From contig NC_058151.1 in NCBI RefSeq assembly GCF_011075055.1, positions 11,785,800 to 11,849,799 of the forward strand: a stretch of DNA of 64,000 nucleotides. The letters run 5' to 3'. A program made the position numbers and the translations under genes. Shown piece after piece: positions 1 through 12,800 of this stretch. Position 1 is the first letter of the stretch. Each line of letters opens with the position of its first letter. Under the pieces are notes generated by a model. That model had not been told where the DNA came from and made no database searches. It worked only from the letters and a program-made list of their open reading frames with translations. The DNA comes from Mangifera indica. Its lineage: Eukaryota; Streptophyta; Magnoliopsida; Sapindales; Anacardiaceae.

Positions 1-263
1 TTTTAGTAGGCTTCAGTTCTATAGCGCCTTGAAAACTTTGTTAAAAGGCATATAAGCATCACCTGAATTATGAATTATGACTTGAAATTGTTTGATAATT
101 TTGTGTTATGAGAAATGCAATTGTACATACAAAGAAAATGATCAATCTACTTTCGAATATTTTGTGTGTTCTGTGATATTTTGTTTGCATTGTAAATATG
201 CTTTGTAGGAGGAAATCTTGTTACTGGAAGTAAATATTTGCATAAATATTTTGCACCTTTCTA

Positions 264-348
264 GGAGGAAATCCTGTTACTTGGACGAGCAAGAAACAAA
301 ATGTGTTAACTAGGAGTAGTGCTGAAAATGAGTTTCGATCAGTTGCAA
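264..348 (+). mobile_element. Ty1/copia RNase H fragment in a SWEETIE intron
   Basis: The plus frame from 264 reads GGNPVTWTSKKQNVLTRSSA, followed by ENEFRSVA. This is the well-known copia RNase H stretch (usually VTWKSKKQNVVARSSAEAE). A second copy of the first 20 bases, with one change, lies near 206-225, so part of the fragment is duplicated. Nothing before or after reads through. It is antisense to the host gene, inside the intron that follows exon 844-1000. A dead relic. Confidence 0.7.
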
Positions 349-843
349 GAAACAAAATCCAGATTAGGTTTCCTAATTTTCAGATATTTCAATTTCCTAA
401 TTTTCCAGAAATTGTTTCTTGTTCTTAATTAGGATATTTTGTATATATAGTAAATAGGAATTGGGTAATATTCTAGGAGTTACACATGGTTCCCTAAATG
501 ATAGATATTCTTCCAATAATAAGAAGCTAATTCTCATGTTATTTTCATATACTACAGTTTCCTTAAAAACAGAATACAAAAACAGCTCAACAAGTACTAA
601 AACAGTAAAGCTAATTGTCTTCAAAATAACATTTCCTCCCGCTTCATATGATACCAATCTTAAATTTGTTTATATCTAACCAATGATGTCAGAACAATTT
701 AACATAACAAAATGAACTTCTATTAATCAGACAACAGTTTTGCTACATCACCCAGATTGAATAAATTTCAACACAGGAATGGTTATTTATGAGACAGTTA
801 AGAAGGCACATAAAAAACACTGCAAAGGTAAGGGATTTATTAC

Positions 844-3800
844 CTGGACGTGAGATACGAAGGACAAGCCTGCAGCCTCAATGGTCAAAAGAAGTCCATG
901 CAAAGACCACATCTGTAAACCTGGAATTGAAGTTTTAGCCAGCAAAGATACTGAGCTCACAGTTGAAGGCACTAAACTTGATAAGGCCATTCCTCCTGCA
1001 CTGCATTTATGATAGATACTTATATAGACAGATAACAAACATATCTTTGGTACATGAACAGTGTTTACACACATTACAAAAAACAGAGAGAGAGAAAAAC
1101 ACCATGAAAAAGTATGTAAGTCAGCATAGTGTCCAACAAAGCAATCTGACGTTAGACAAACTATAACCAATAGTAGGCAACTACCATTGATTTAACCATT
1201 TAAAAAAGGGAAAACATTATTTAGCATCTAAAAAAATATCTTCATTAATAATAACATCAAATATTCTGTGATTTGACAACATTATAGAAATAACTCCTAA
1301 ACCCACACCTTTCACTCAAGAAGAAAATAAATTAGATTCTAAACTCAAATATGCAAGCAACAGCAACAACTTTAACAACTCAGCATTTGCTTTCCAGTTT
1401 TCAGCATTATAAATCAGACAACAGAATATAGGTGACATATACAAATGATGGAAATGAAGAGAGACGGCAAGGATAGAAACTTAATATTTACCTGCAATGA
1501 ATGCAACCAAGAGCAAAAGCAATTGATCCAGCATAATTTGAATCAGTCACTCCAGCTAGGTCACCAAGAAGCAATCGAGTCTAATTATCACCAATATAGC
1601 ATGCAGAAAGAGAGCAAGGAAGATGTTAAATTTGAATACATGGTGAAAATTAAATAGAGACATCAGAGGCTCTCAATAGCAGACAAACATAGTGATTCAA
1701 CCTCTTCAATAACAATTACAGCTTCTATGCTAAAGAATTACAGAGCTGCATTTGGCGAAAAAGAATTTGACTGAGAAATTGGAAATGGAGTTGTCTCCTT
1801 GAGAAAAAAGTAGAGGGTCACCCACCAGTTCCATTTAATCTAATTCCCAAAATTGAACTCCATCAAAAAACACAAATATAAAAGACAATTAGAGAGCAGA
1901 CTAGCTGTACAAATTAACATGACTGCAAATATCATATTGTTCATAGACATGTGGCATCAAGCATCACAAATTTGAACAATCCACAGGACAAAGACCAGTG
2001 TGTATATTTGTGAATGTATGCATATGTTTGTGTGGATCATAAACAACACATCTCAATGAAAGAATGTAAAAAATTAAATATGAAAATTGTAATGACCAAG
2101 CTTATTGAGATCAAATGCATAGAATCGCATATCATAACTAACCATTCTTGCTGTAGAGATATCATTTCCAAGGCGAGCTAATAGACCAAGAGCCTCTGCT
2201 GATGCCCTACGTTGCGATGGGCAAATGTCTCCTTCTGCTAGAATATTCTGTTTAATTGAAAAAGTAAAACATGTGTTAAGAAATACAATTTTTCCTCCCA
2301 TTTAGGAAACCATAGATTTTTATTTTTTGTTAGGATTTAGCTCCTATGCATTATTCAGTTTATTTTTCTATTTTTCGATAGAAAAGTCAATCAAATTAAT
2401 TTCTAGTTTCCACTTCTATGAATCTATTATCAACTGTATATAAACCAAGATTATATTCCTACAAAATAATAAGATTATTTTACCATTCAATTAGATGTTC
2501 CTACTGTCATTAGAGAAGGTACCAGAACATCCACCAAGCATCCTTTACATTTGTTCCTAGCCTACAAACAGTTTTCCCCCAACCACAAAAACCTTTTCTT
2601 GCCAACCAAAACACAATTCTTATACCCCAGACTTTATTTGAGGCACTAGGTGACAAGAATTGAAAAGTTGCCATGAAAGTGGCGATTGAGGCTCTAGAGA
2701 AAAACATGAAACATGGGAGTTGGTGAAGTTGCTAACCCGAAAAAACCCATAGGGTGATATGGGTGTTCAATGTGAAGTATACGTCAAATGGCTCACTAAA
2801 ACAATACAAGGCAAGGCCAGTGGAAAAGGGGTACACTCATATAGGGAATAAATTATCATGAAACATTTGCTCCAATGGCTAAGATGAATATTGTACAAGT
2901 GTTATTGTATTTAGTTGTCAATCTGGATTGGAAACTACAACAATTTGATGTGAAAATGCAATCTTGCATGGTGGTCTAAAGGAGGAAATTTGCATGAAAG
3001 TGCCACCAGGTTTTAAGTCAAAAGCAGGCAAGGATGTAGTGTGTAGATTGAGGAAAGTCTTGTATAGGCTAAAGCAATCTCCTAAAGCTTAGTTTGAAAG
3101 ATTTATCAAGGTTATGCTCAATATGGGAATATAGACAAAATCGGGGTGATCATACCATGTTTGTGAAACACTTAGCCTCAGGTGAAGTGACAATAACATT
3201 GGTGTATGTGGATGATATTATAGTGATGGGAAATGATTCAAATGGAATGGAGAACTTGAAGAACTGTTTGGTGAGAGAGTTCGAAATCAAGGAACTTACG
3301 AGATTAAAGTATTTTTTGGGGATTAAAGTTGCAAATTATCAAGAAGGAATATTATATCACAATAAAAATATGTCTTAGATCTATTGATTGAAATTACGAA
3401 GCTTGGATGTAAGGCAATTGATATACCCATAGAGCCTATTCTTCAAACTTGGAGGATGCCCCAAATGATACTGTGGTAGATAAATGCTCCTACCAAAGAT
3501 TTGTACAAAGACTCATATATTTGTCCCACACTAGACTAGATATAGCTTTTGTTGTGAGCGTTGTAAATCAATTCATGCATAATCCTAATGAACTCAAGGC
3601 AATTCACTGAATTTTATAGTATCTAAAAGGATCATCAAACAAATAAATTTTACTCAATAAAAGAGAGGAATTGTCACTTGAAGCTTATACTAATACAGAC
3701 TATACAAGATCCATTATCGATAGGAGATCAACCACCAGATATTGCACTTTCTTATAAGGCAATCTCGTAATATGAAGGAGTAAAAAGCAAAACGTTATGG

Positions 3801-6800
3801 GTCAATCAAGCAAAGATACCGAGTTCAAATCAATGGTGTTAGAAATCTATGAGCTATTATGGCCTAAAATAATCTTGGTTGATTTTCAAATTAAATGGAA
3901 GGGTCCAATAAAGGTTTATTGTGACAATAAACCAACTTTTAACATTTCTCATAATCATGTACAACATGACAAGACAAAGTATGTTGAAGTTAATAGACAT
4001 TTTATAGGGAAGTTGGATAGTGGCCTAATAAGTACCTAATGCAGTTTGTCAAAACATCTGCATCGACTGGTGGTCAAATTGGAGATATTTTCACAAAAGA
4101 GTTACCTAACGCAGTTTGTCAAAAGTTAACAAGCAAACTTAGAATGGAAGACATCCACTCACTAGCTTGCAGAAAAGAATTGAGAAATACGATTTTTCCT
4201 CGTACTTAGAAGACCATAGCTTATTAATATTTTGTTAGGATTTAGTTCCAATTTATTATTCAATTTATTTTTCTTTATTTATTTACAATTTTTAAATAGA
4301 AAAATCAATCATATCAGTCACTAATTTCCACAATTAGTTCCTAGTTTTCAGTTCTATGTTTCTATTATAAATTGTAAACCAAAATTATTCCTAAAGAATA
4401 ATAAGATTAATTTACCATTCAATTTGTATCACTATGTATAGAAAATACAGTAATATAGAAACTTCAAATCAATTATTTAGGTATGCTTCTTCAAGAACAA
4501 GATTTAGTACCTGGAAAATAGCCTGTGCCAAATTCAATACCTCTGATCCCAACGGTTGAAAACGAAATGTAAGCAAAGCCTAAGGTAAATAATCAAGCCA
4601 TAGTTACAAATTTATAGCCCACACAAAAGTCCTTTTAGGCATATGAAAGAGGGAAGGTTAGCACCTTTAACCCAGCAAGTAACCCTACACAAATATTGGT
4701 TACACTGGCTGCATGCCATGATTGCTTTTTCCCTGCTTTCAGACACTGGTCAATCATTCCAAGAAGCGACAACCTCCCACTTCCATCCTGGGATATCATA
4801 TTCAAGGTTACAGTGTAATGTTTTATCAATTTCTTTATTTTTAATAGAAACATAGAACTCAATATCTTAATAATAAGAAATATACCAAAAAGAGGAACCG
4901 GTAGTTCATCATTAAAAAAGAAACAGAAAAACACACAAAGGGGCATAAACATAATAATTCTTCTTTTTCCTTTCAAAAGAAACATATCAAACAATGGTCA
5001 AATTAACAAAAAAGAGCATAAACTTGAGCCACTACAGAATTCCAATCTCTAAAATTGAAGAAAACACAAAACATCCTAAAACTTTTTTAAACCTCAAGAG
5101 CATAAAGAAGCACAAAATCTAACCCTATCCCATAGAAAATTATCCTCATCTTCACTAGCTTCTTCAGCAAATCTTTTATTCCTCTCTAACCATATAACCC
5201 AAAACATGGCACCTCAACAAATTTTGGCTCTCTCCCTCACCAAGAGCATGGTAAACTTCAACCAATAAAAATCTACAAGAGATCAAAAACCCAAAGAAAT
5301 TCATACTTCTCTACAGAGTTTCCACTGCTGTTTCAATGCACTAGATTAATGGGGAAAGAGATGGTCAATGCTTACAAAAAATCTTTTAACAAAATATTAA
5401 ACTTAGGAGATAACAAGTGATAGTCCATCTCCTTTGCATGATATCTTGAATGTTAATTCTTACAAGACCAAAGACCAAACAAAAAATTGAACCTAAGAAG
5501 GGACTTCAGCTTTCCAAATCATTGAGTCTAGAAGGATTTAAGGATGAGAAAGATCATTAATAAGACAAATGGATAAAGAATTACAAGACAATCCACCTAA
5601 AGACTCAAACTTCCACACTCTAGCACCCTCATGCACTCTATTTAAAGAAGTAGTATCAAAAATTGAAAGAATTGAAGATAATTCACCTATCTCCCAATCA
5701 TTCAAATTCCTGTAAGAATTAAAGTTCCAAACCAAATCCAATGAAGAAGATAGAGAACAATCCAATAATAATGAACTACCTGAGAAGCAAACATAATTCC
5801 GAAGCAGAGAAGCATCTGGTTCACCAAAGTTTTATTTATTGTCTCCGGCTTCAAGATAAAAACCATTCTTCAGTAATTAATGAAAATAAATGAAACAGCA
5901 AATGACTTTAATAAAATAATAATAATAATAGAGGGAATTAATAAAAAAACATGAAAAAACAATGCAAAGTGATAAATATATTTGGACTACTTGAGCATAC
6001 GCTTGAGATATTAAAAAATATATATTTCATTGTGTAAAAATGAAGTCCATTGCTCTAGGCATAATATGATCTATTTGTCAATATAGAATTTTGCAATCAC
6101 ATGTACAATTAACATTAAGAGATTTGCCCTTTCTGATTCCTTGTTTCATTAGTATCATGTAACAAAAGGTGGATGACATCCTCAAAGAATGAGTGGTGGA
6201 ACTAAATGAAATTCAAAATTCAGCTAGACACAATGCAAATAGTTATAGAAAGATTACCTGCTATAATCTAGCAATCTCAATATTCATGGCATAGACTATG
6301 ACTATCTGCCATGAATTTTATGGTATACTTGTCAAGATAACACAAAAAAACAAGAAAACTAACATCTTCAAGACTTCCAACATCAAGTACACTCCCATTG
6401 CAACCATTTCCCACAATGACCAAAGTGGAACTGCTCAACCCAATTGGGCCCAGATGGAAAAAAAAATTGGATCAAGGTTGTAAGCAGATGGTAAGGGACA
6501 AGAATCCATTAATAATTTTCTCTTGGGTAGAGGAACAATACAAATTAACTTTTGGCAATCCCAATCCCCTCTCCCAACATATACACACCATAAATGAGGC
6601 AACAATGATGAATCTAGGTGAGAGATTTCAAAGCATATTATGGCATACAACCTTCTAGTTACTTACTGAGCAATTCAGTTTTAAACTTGAAATCATAGAC
6701 AATTATTCAGACCTTAAATTGCTTCTTGAGAAATGTCAGCTACAGGTGCATTAGTTCTCACAGATTCAAATCATTTACATTGTTCAAACACTTGTCATCC

Positions 6801-9800
6801 CAGCCCACTGCATTACACAATCATATGAAAAAACTGCTGACATCCTAAAAATTTTGAATTTCAACTTTTGATCAAGTCCACATCTTCACAAGATCAATCC
6901 AGCCAAGCCAACTTAAAAGTTATGGTTTCATTAGCCCACATGCATATGTTGTTCATTAGTATGACCTTAACCATGTTCATAATAGACCAAATTTAACATC
7001 ACAGAAAAATTTGTTCTATTTCAAAAAGACAGAGTATTGGAAGTGCAACAGAATTCTATTGAACCCATTGACAAGAGAAAAAATAGTTACCTGAGGAAAA
7101 CTAGAAACTTCATTCTCCCATACACAAGGCATGAGACCATCTTTTCCACCTTCAAAAGCCCGCAGTTCATCCTCAAACCAATCTCTGAATAAAAGCAATA
7201 AACAAAAGATATGTCTCAGACTTTTTTTATGAAATTAGAAATTTGCGAAAATACATAAAACAATAAAAAGATGATAATGCATTTGATGTCATCAAGGTTG
7301 TAAATAATAAATAGAGAAGATTAACCAAAATAAATTAAAAGTTCTAAGAATATTTTGAGATAAATGGCGGGAAATGAAAAGCTAAACACCTGCCAGGAAT
7401 CCAAGGACCCAACCATGCATCTCTTTTGTCCAACAGCATCCTTAAGCATGAGCTTTCTTCACATACAGAAGCATCCCTTTTATATTTACCCAGCATGGAG
7501 AGACATATATTAGATCTTATTCATTCAAACATAAATCTTCAAATAAGGAAAAAAAATTTATATAGCATTTCACCCTCAAATAAAAGTGATGAAAAAGAGA
7601 TTACAACAGGCAACATTACTTGTATGGCATTGTGCATAACTGAAGAAGATGGGGATGATCACTTTCATATGCCATAGGATCAGGGAGTGACTGATAGGCT
7701 ATCAAGGTTCTTATGATTAATATGTCCACTTCAGGCTTGATATTTGGTAGTTCTCTAACTGCAGTCATTGATATGTAGGACAAAGCCCTGTTTTCCACAT
7801 ATAAAGATCATATCCAAAAAAGTTCTAAACGAAAAAAAAGCACCAAAAATTTTTTAAAAATCCACTAACTGCCATACCTACTCAGATATACGAGAACTGG
7901 TTGAAGTAGGATCCCGCTGTTCACAGTACCAGGAGAAATGAAGCATCTTACAAATGCTGTTAGTGCATCAATTGCAGTAGACAATAGACTAAAAACCAAA
8001 AAAAAAAAAAAAAAAAAAAAGAAAAGAAAATCAGATATCTTTTACTTTACAAAGACAATCAGGCCAGGCAACATAAAACAATCAGCCTTTTTACACACTG
8101 AAAATACAGTACAAAAAAGTAGCAATAGATAAAAATGAATAAGAATATTCTATTTTATAACAAGTTAAAAGGATAATTGCCAAAAGAAAACCACTAGATA
8201 TAAAATAACTTTTTCTTCCAAAACAGGCCAATGAATCCAGAACACTCCAAACATTCATTTATAGTTGTACCACCAAACCACAGTATTACTATTCACATCA
8301 ACAAGCAAAAGATATAACAGAAGCCCAATGGCTATAGATATATATTATCTGAAAAACAAAAAAGGAAATTTAGGCACTAAACTTATTATAATATACATGG
8401 GGGTGGGTGGGGGGGTGGGGGGCGCCGGGGGGCGAGAGGGGAGGGGGTGGGTAATCATTGGTTAGTTTTACTGAGTTCAGGCAAAGTGATCGAAGGACCA
8501 GCAAGTCAACCACCAAAGGACAAGTTAACATTTGAGGGGGGAAGAGTAAAATTACTCTCAAAAACACAAATTGGAAACAAATGTATATTAAGAAAAGATT
8601 TTCGGACTGCCGGGTGTAGAAAGGCTCCAAGCACAAGCAAATAATATGTATACATATAAATTAGAATTATTAAATTAGTGCTAGTACTCAGTACTGATAT
8701 TTTTTTCAAATTCGTAAAGATTTTTGAGCAAAATATAGGTTATTACTGGGAAACTGACATGCAGGTTATTTAAAATACAACTATATAAAGTCAGGTACTG
8801 CTTAAATTTGCACCAATAAAATATTTTTTTGATTTCCCGTTCTCTCTAAAACTTTTCTTATGCTTAAGCTCACAATTAAAATGCCTCATTTATTTATCTA
8901 AAACCTTATAATCGTAGGGCAAAGAAATTTCTTAAACAGACTACATAACATTAACTTGAGACAAGGTTCAAAGTCCTGCCAAGTAAACTATAGATTAAGT
9001 AACAAATCAAGCATGTTTTCCTAATATAACTGTACGGTGAAGAAATTTCATAAACAGTCTAAGTAACATATCTAGCATGTTTTACCAAAGAAGCTAGAAC
9101 CTGCAGTTCTACTGAGATTTGTCAGAATCCCACCTGAGAAGAACATAATTTGAGGAAAGCACTCATAAAATGGCTTACCATATCCTAGATGCCAACTCTC
9201 CATTTCTCATCAGTACATTTTCCAAGTTTCCATTAAAAAAGGTAGCCCATAAGGAAAGAATATCAAAAATCTGGTCTTCAAGCTCCTGCAAGCATCAAAG
9301 ATATTTCCATAACATACACATTATTATTATATCAAAGCAAGAGTATAGAGGTGACTGGATACCTCCTTTGGCATAGAAGCTAATAAAGATGATAAAAGTA
9401 ACCATCCGGCTTCTTTTTCAACAGTTGCAGCAACAGCATTTCTACTAGATTCAGTTAGCATTTTCTTTGATAGTTCAAGCACCAGTCTAGGTAATCTGAG
9501 CACAATAACATGACTATATTCAGAGCTTAGCACAAAAAGCCTACAGATAACATAAATATTACAGATAAGAAAACCAAGCAACAAAAATCAGACACTATCC
9601 AAAATCACCATCATCTTTTATTTTTGAAGTCTAGAACCATATGTTCGCTTCAGTAGAACTAAAAACTGGGCAATGATTTGGAAGGATAAATCCCTCACAA
9701 GGTCCAAGTTATTTTGTGGGATTTGGCTCAAGTGCAATTCAATAAAAGTGAAGTGATGCTAAGTAAGTAACTCAAGATGAATCTTTCTCCTGGAACTCTG

Positions 9801-12800
9801 AATTAATAGATGCCCAAAGAGTAGCTTATAAAGAATAAAGTAGATGAGTCAAGAGAAGAAAGAAAAAGGCAAAGGCATCCCCTGGCTATATGAAACCAGC
9901 AAAAAGAGTATACAGATGGCATCCCAAGAAGTACTTAATACAAAAAACAATCAATACCTGGCCGGATAACCAAGAGGTAACTTTGGAGAAATGAAAACTA
10001 ACGCTGCTAAAACTGAAGCCTGTCCATGAAATGAGTCCAGCTCAGCTTTCAAATTGCCTCCCTATCATTAGTGAATACGAATTCATCGATAAACTAATCT
10101 AACAATTAAAATATTCGTGGAAAATAATGCTTAAAATCTGCAAAAAGCATAAATCAATAGAAAAAATAAGCAACTTTTCACATGGTCATCATTTATCCAA
10201 ATTAAATCATGCATGTGCATGCACTATGTCTTATTCACAAAGTAGATTGCTTACAGAAGGAGAAAGCTCTGCAAAGTTCAAGGACGAAGCAAAAGATTCA
10301 CATAAGTTAGCATCTGCTGATTCATGATCTTTACAGCATTGTTGAAGCCATTAAGTAATTAAAATTATGATGTGATTCAAAACAAATTTTACCCCACCAA
10401 AGTGCATAAACAGCATCTTCTTAGCAAACCCCTAAGAAAACAGTTTTTATACGTCATTACACAAAATCAGCTTGTAACCCCTTTCTATCCATTTCAGCTC
10501 ATAGTCCCTCACTGTGACATTCTGATAGGCCTCTCAAAGTCTAAACTAGAAGAAAGAAAGGGAGCAAATTGGTTGAGGGGAAAAACGGTTATAGAAGCGC
10601 AACGTGGCAGCAACAGGGAAATGGAAAGAGTGGAGAGATTTGGCAGTATGATAGGAGCTAGGAAGGTTGTTAGAAAAGCAATGGGTTGTGGGGCACTTAT
10701 GCTAGGTAGGTTACCCGCACCTCAAATGCCTGGAGTTTCTAATTAGTTGAGTGATTGAGGATAGCTAGAGTGATCTGATTGTAGCAGAGGAAGATTTACT
10801 GTCTAATTTCTGCTCTGTGGGATCAAAAAGAATCAGATGCTTCTTTTATTTGTCTTTTCATCTGTTGTAATTGGTTGTGGGTTTGCATCAGTTTACTGCT
10901 GTGTAGAATTGCAGATTTACAGGTGGGACTATATCACATTCCTACTACCAAAACAAGTAAGAGCAAACACATTCAGTAGCCAATGTATAAAGTATAGCAG
11001 TTTAACAGATGCAATAAATAATTAAGTGTTGCTTTAAGAAGCAAATTCGAGTAACCACAACATCAATGCAGAGCACTTAGTAGACAGTTTTGATGGAGAA
11101 GAAGTTGACAAACAAGGATTACTTGTCCAGGCACCATCAATAATATTAAACAGTATTACACACTTTAAGAAGCTACAACCAACCTAGACAATAACATGCA
11201 GAAGATTAAAATGATTCCAAGAGGACAGACAGCAGTGTAAATAAATTGAATTAAATAACAAATTATTAAGAAAATTAACTTTACCTTTTCAAATGAAATA
11301 GTTTCTCTTAAAGCATTCAGTGTGGTCACCCCATAAGAAACCAAACCACCAACACAGGTGGGATCAACTTCAGCCAATGCACGGAATGTCAAAGCTGCTT
11401 CAATCCGAACCTAAGAATAAGTTTCTAATTAAAATTCCAGTTTTCCAGAAAACTATATTAATGAAAGCACAAGGCCAGTGTATAGCCTTACTAGACTATA
11501 AATAAGGCAACAGAAGCTATGAAATCATATATTCCATTTCAAGCATTACAAGACATAATCTCGTTGCCACGCATAATGTTGTGTCGGCAAAAAAGTCATG
11601 AGTTAACCAATATTCAAAAACCAGGGTAAAGTCAATCCAGTTCTTCACCAGAAACCATGTTTGGAATATAACTTCCCGACATTTTTTAATACATTTGAGA
11701 AGGCAAGTAAGGAGAAACAGTCAAGTGATTTACTCATAAAAAGAAATTCATGAAACAATAAATCAGAAAGTGGAGCGATCATAAGCTCTATACGCTTTGG
11801 TATACTGAAAAAAGGTGACCATTACCTATAGGCTTTGGTCAAATTAGACAGCCTTATCAAAAGCATATAGGGCATCACAAAATCTAATCAAACAAAAAAA
11901 CATCATCACCCTAATATTAAAAAACATAAAATTCTAGTACCGTGCCTGTTGCATCAATCTATAACTCACACGGTGGAATTATGAGCCCATTGTTCTGCTG
12001 CATCAATTTCATTTAATATTGAAATTCAGAATAAAATGATTCTTTTCTTGTCTTTACAGAAGTCATGGAATTTTCCCTTATTGAAAAATAAATTGATGAG
12101 ACAATCATGGTAAAGTACACAAGTTAGGATTCATGGGACATTTTTTATGTCCCTGTGGACGTCCAGTTCACTTTTGTATCTACTCTTCTACATCGATAAA
12201 TTTTCTTGTTTACTATCAAATTGTTCATTAGTTTCAACAGTAAAAAAAGTGTTGTCTCAGTACAACTAAAGAGGAAAATGAAAGAGAAAAATCACGATCT
12301 TACAAGTTGTGATGAATGAGACACAGCCGCAACAACTGTGCTATCAAACACTTCCTTGAATTCTGATGGAACCTGCAAATGGGCAAATCAAGAACCAAAT
12401 TGATTATACAGGCCGTACACACAAAATATTATAATAAAATTCTTATATTTATTTTGGCATCCATACGGGCACAAACAAATCCAGGTTTATTCTTTATTGT
12501 TCTATTGGGTAAAACTGACAGGCTGTCTATGTTGCTTCCAGATAAGATAACATGCTTATACTGGTTCATATCAGATAACAAGAAAATTATCACATTGGTC
12601 CATGTCAGAAAACATTATAATAATGAGTACTAAAATTAATTTACAAATAAATTTAATAAAAGAAAAAAGCAAACTTTTCCTACTTTTTTAACAAGCTTGA
12701 TGCACTCAGAATCAGGTAAACAAATGGAGCACACCTTTTCCACCTTACAATTGCATGCAAACAACAAATAATAATTCCAAATTATCACACAAAATATGAC

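Larger units (their letters stand above)
2274..4422 (+). mobile_element. Decayed Ty1/copia LTR retrotransposon with both LTRs, inside a SWEETIE intron
   Basis: Two diverged direct repeats mark LTRs at about 2274-2491 and 4180-4422; they share blocks such as TTGTTAGGATTTAG and ACCATTCAAT. Between them, plus-strand frames give broken pol. There is an N-terminal RT part near 2690-3090 (DVK-AILHGGLKEEICMK and KVLYRLKQSPKA), an in-frame TAG at 3090-3092 where the family has Trp, the RT catalytic YVDD at 3205-3216, EIKELTRLKYFLGIKV just after, and RNase H pieces at 3797-4170 (YCDNKPTFNISHNHV, GDIFTKELPNAV). Several frameshifts and stops make it non-functional. It lies antisense to the gene and fills nearly all of the intron between exons 4511-4579 and 2143-2247. 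The insertion is old, judging by LTR divergence. No clean target duplication was found. Confidence 0.85.

Noticed and set aside
7996..8021. Poly(A) tail of a retroposed gene
   Set aside because: No retrocopy precedes it, and on the gene strand it is the T-rich tract just before a splice acceptor.
10372..10746. 124-codon open frame on the plus strand
   Set aside because: It lies in an intron, begins in AT-rich sequence, has no recognisable domain and shows no splice context; most likely chance.
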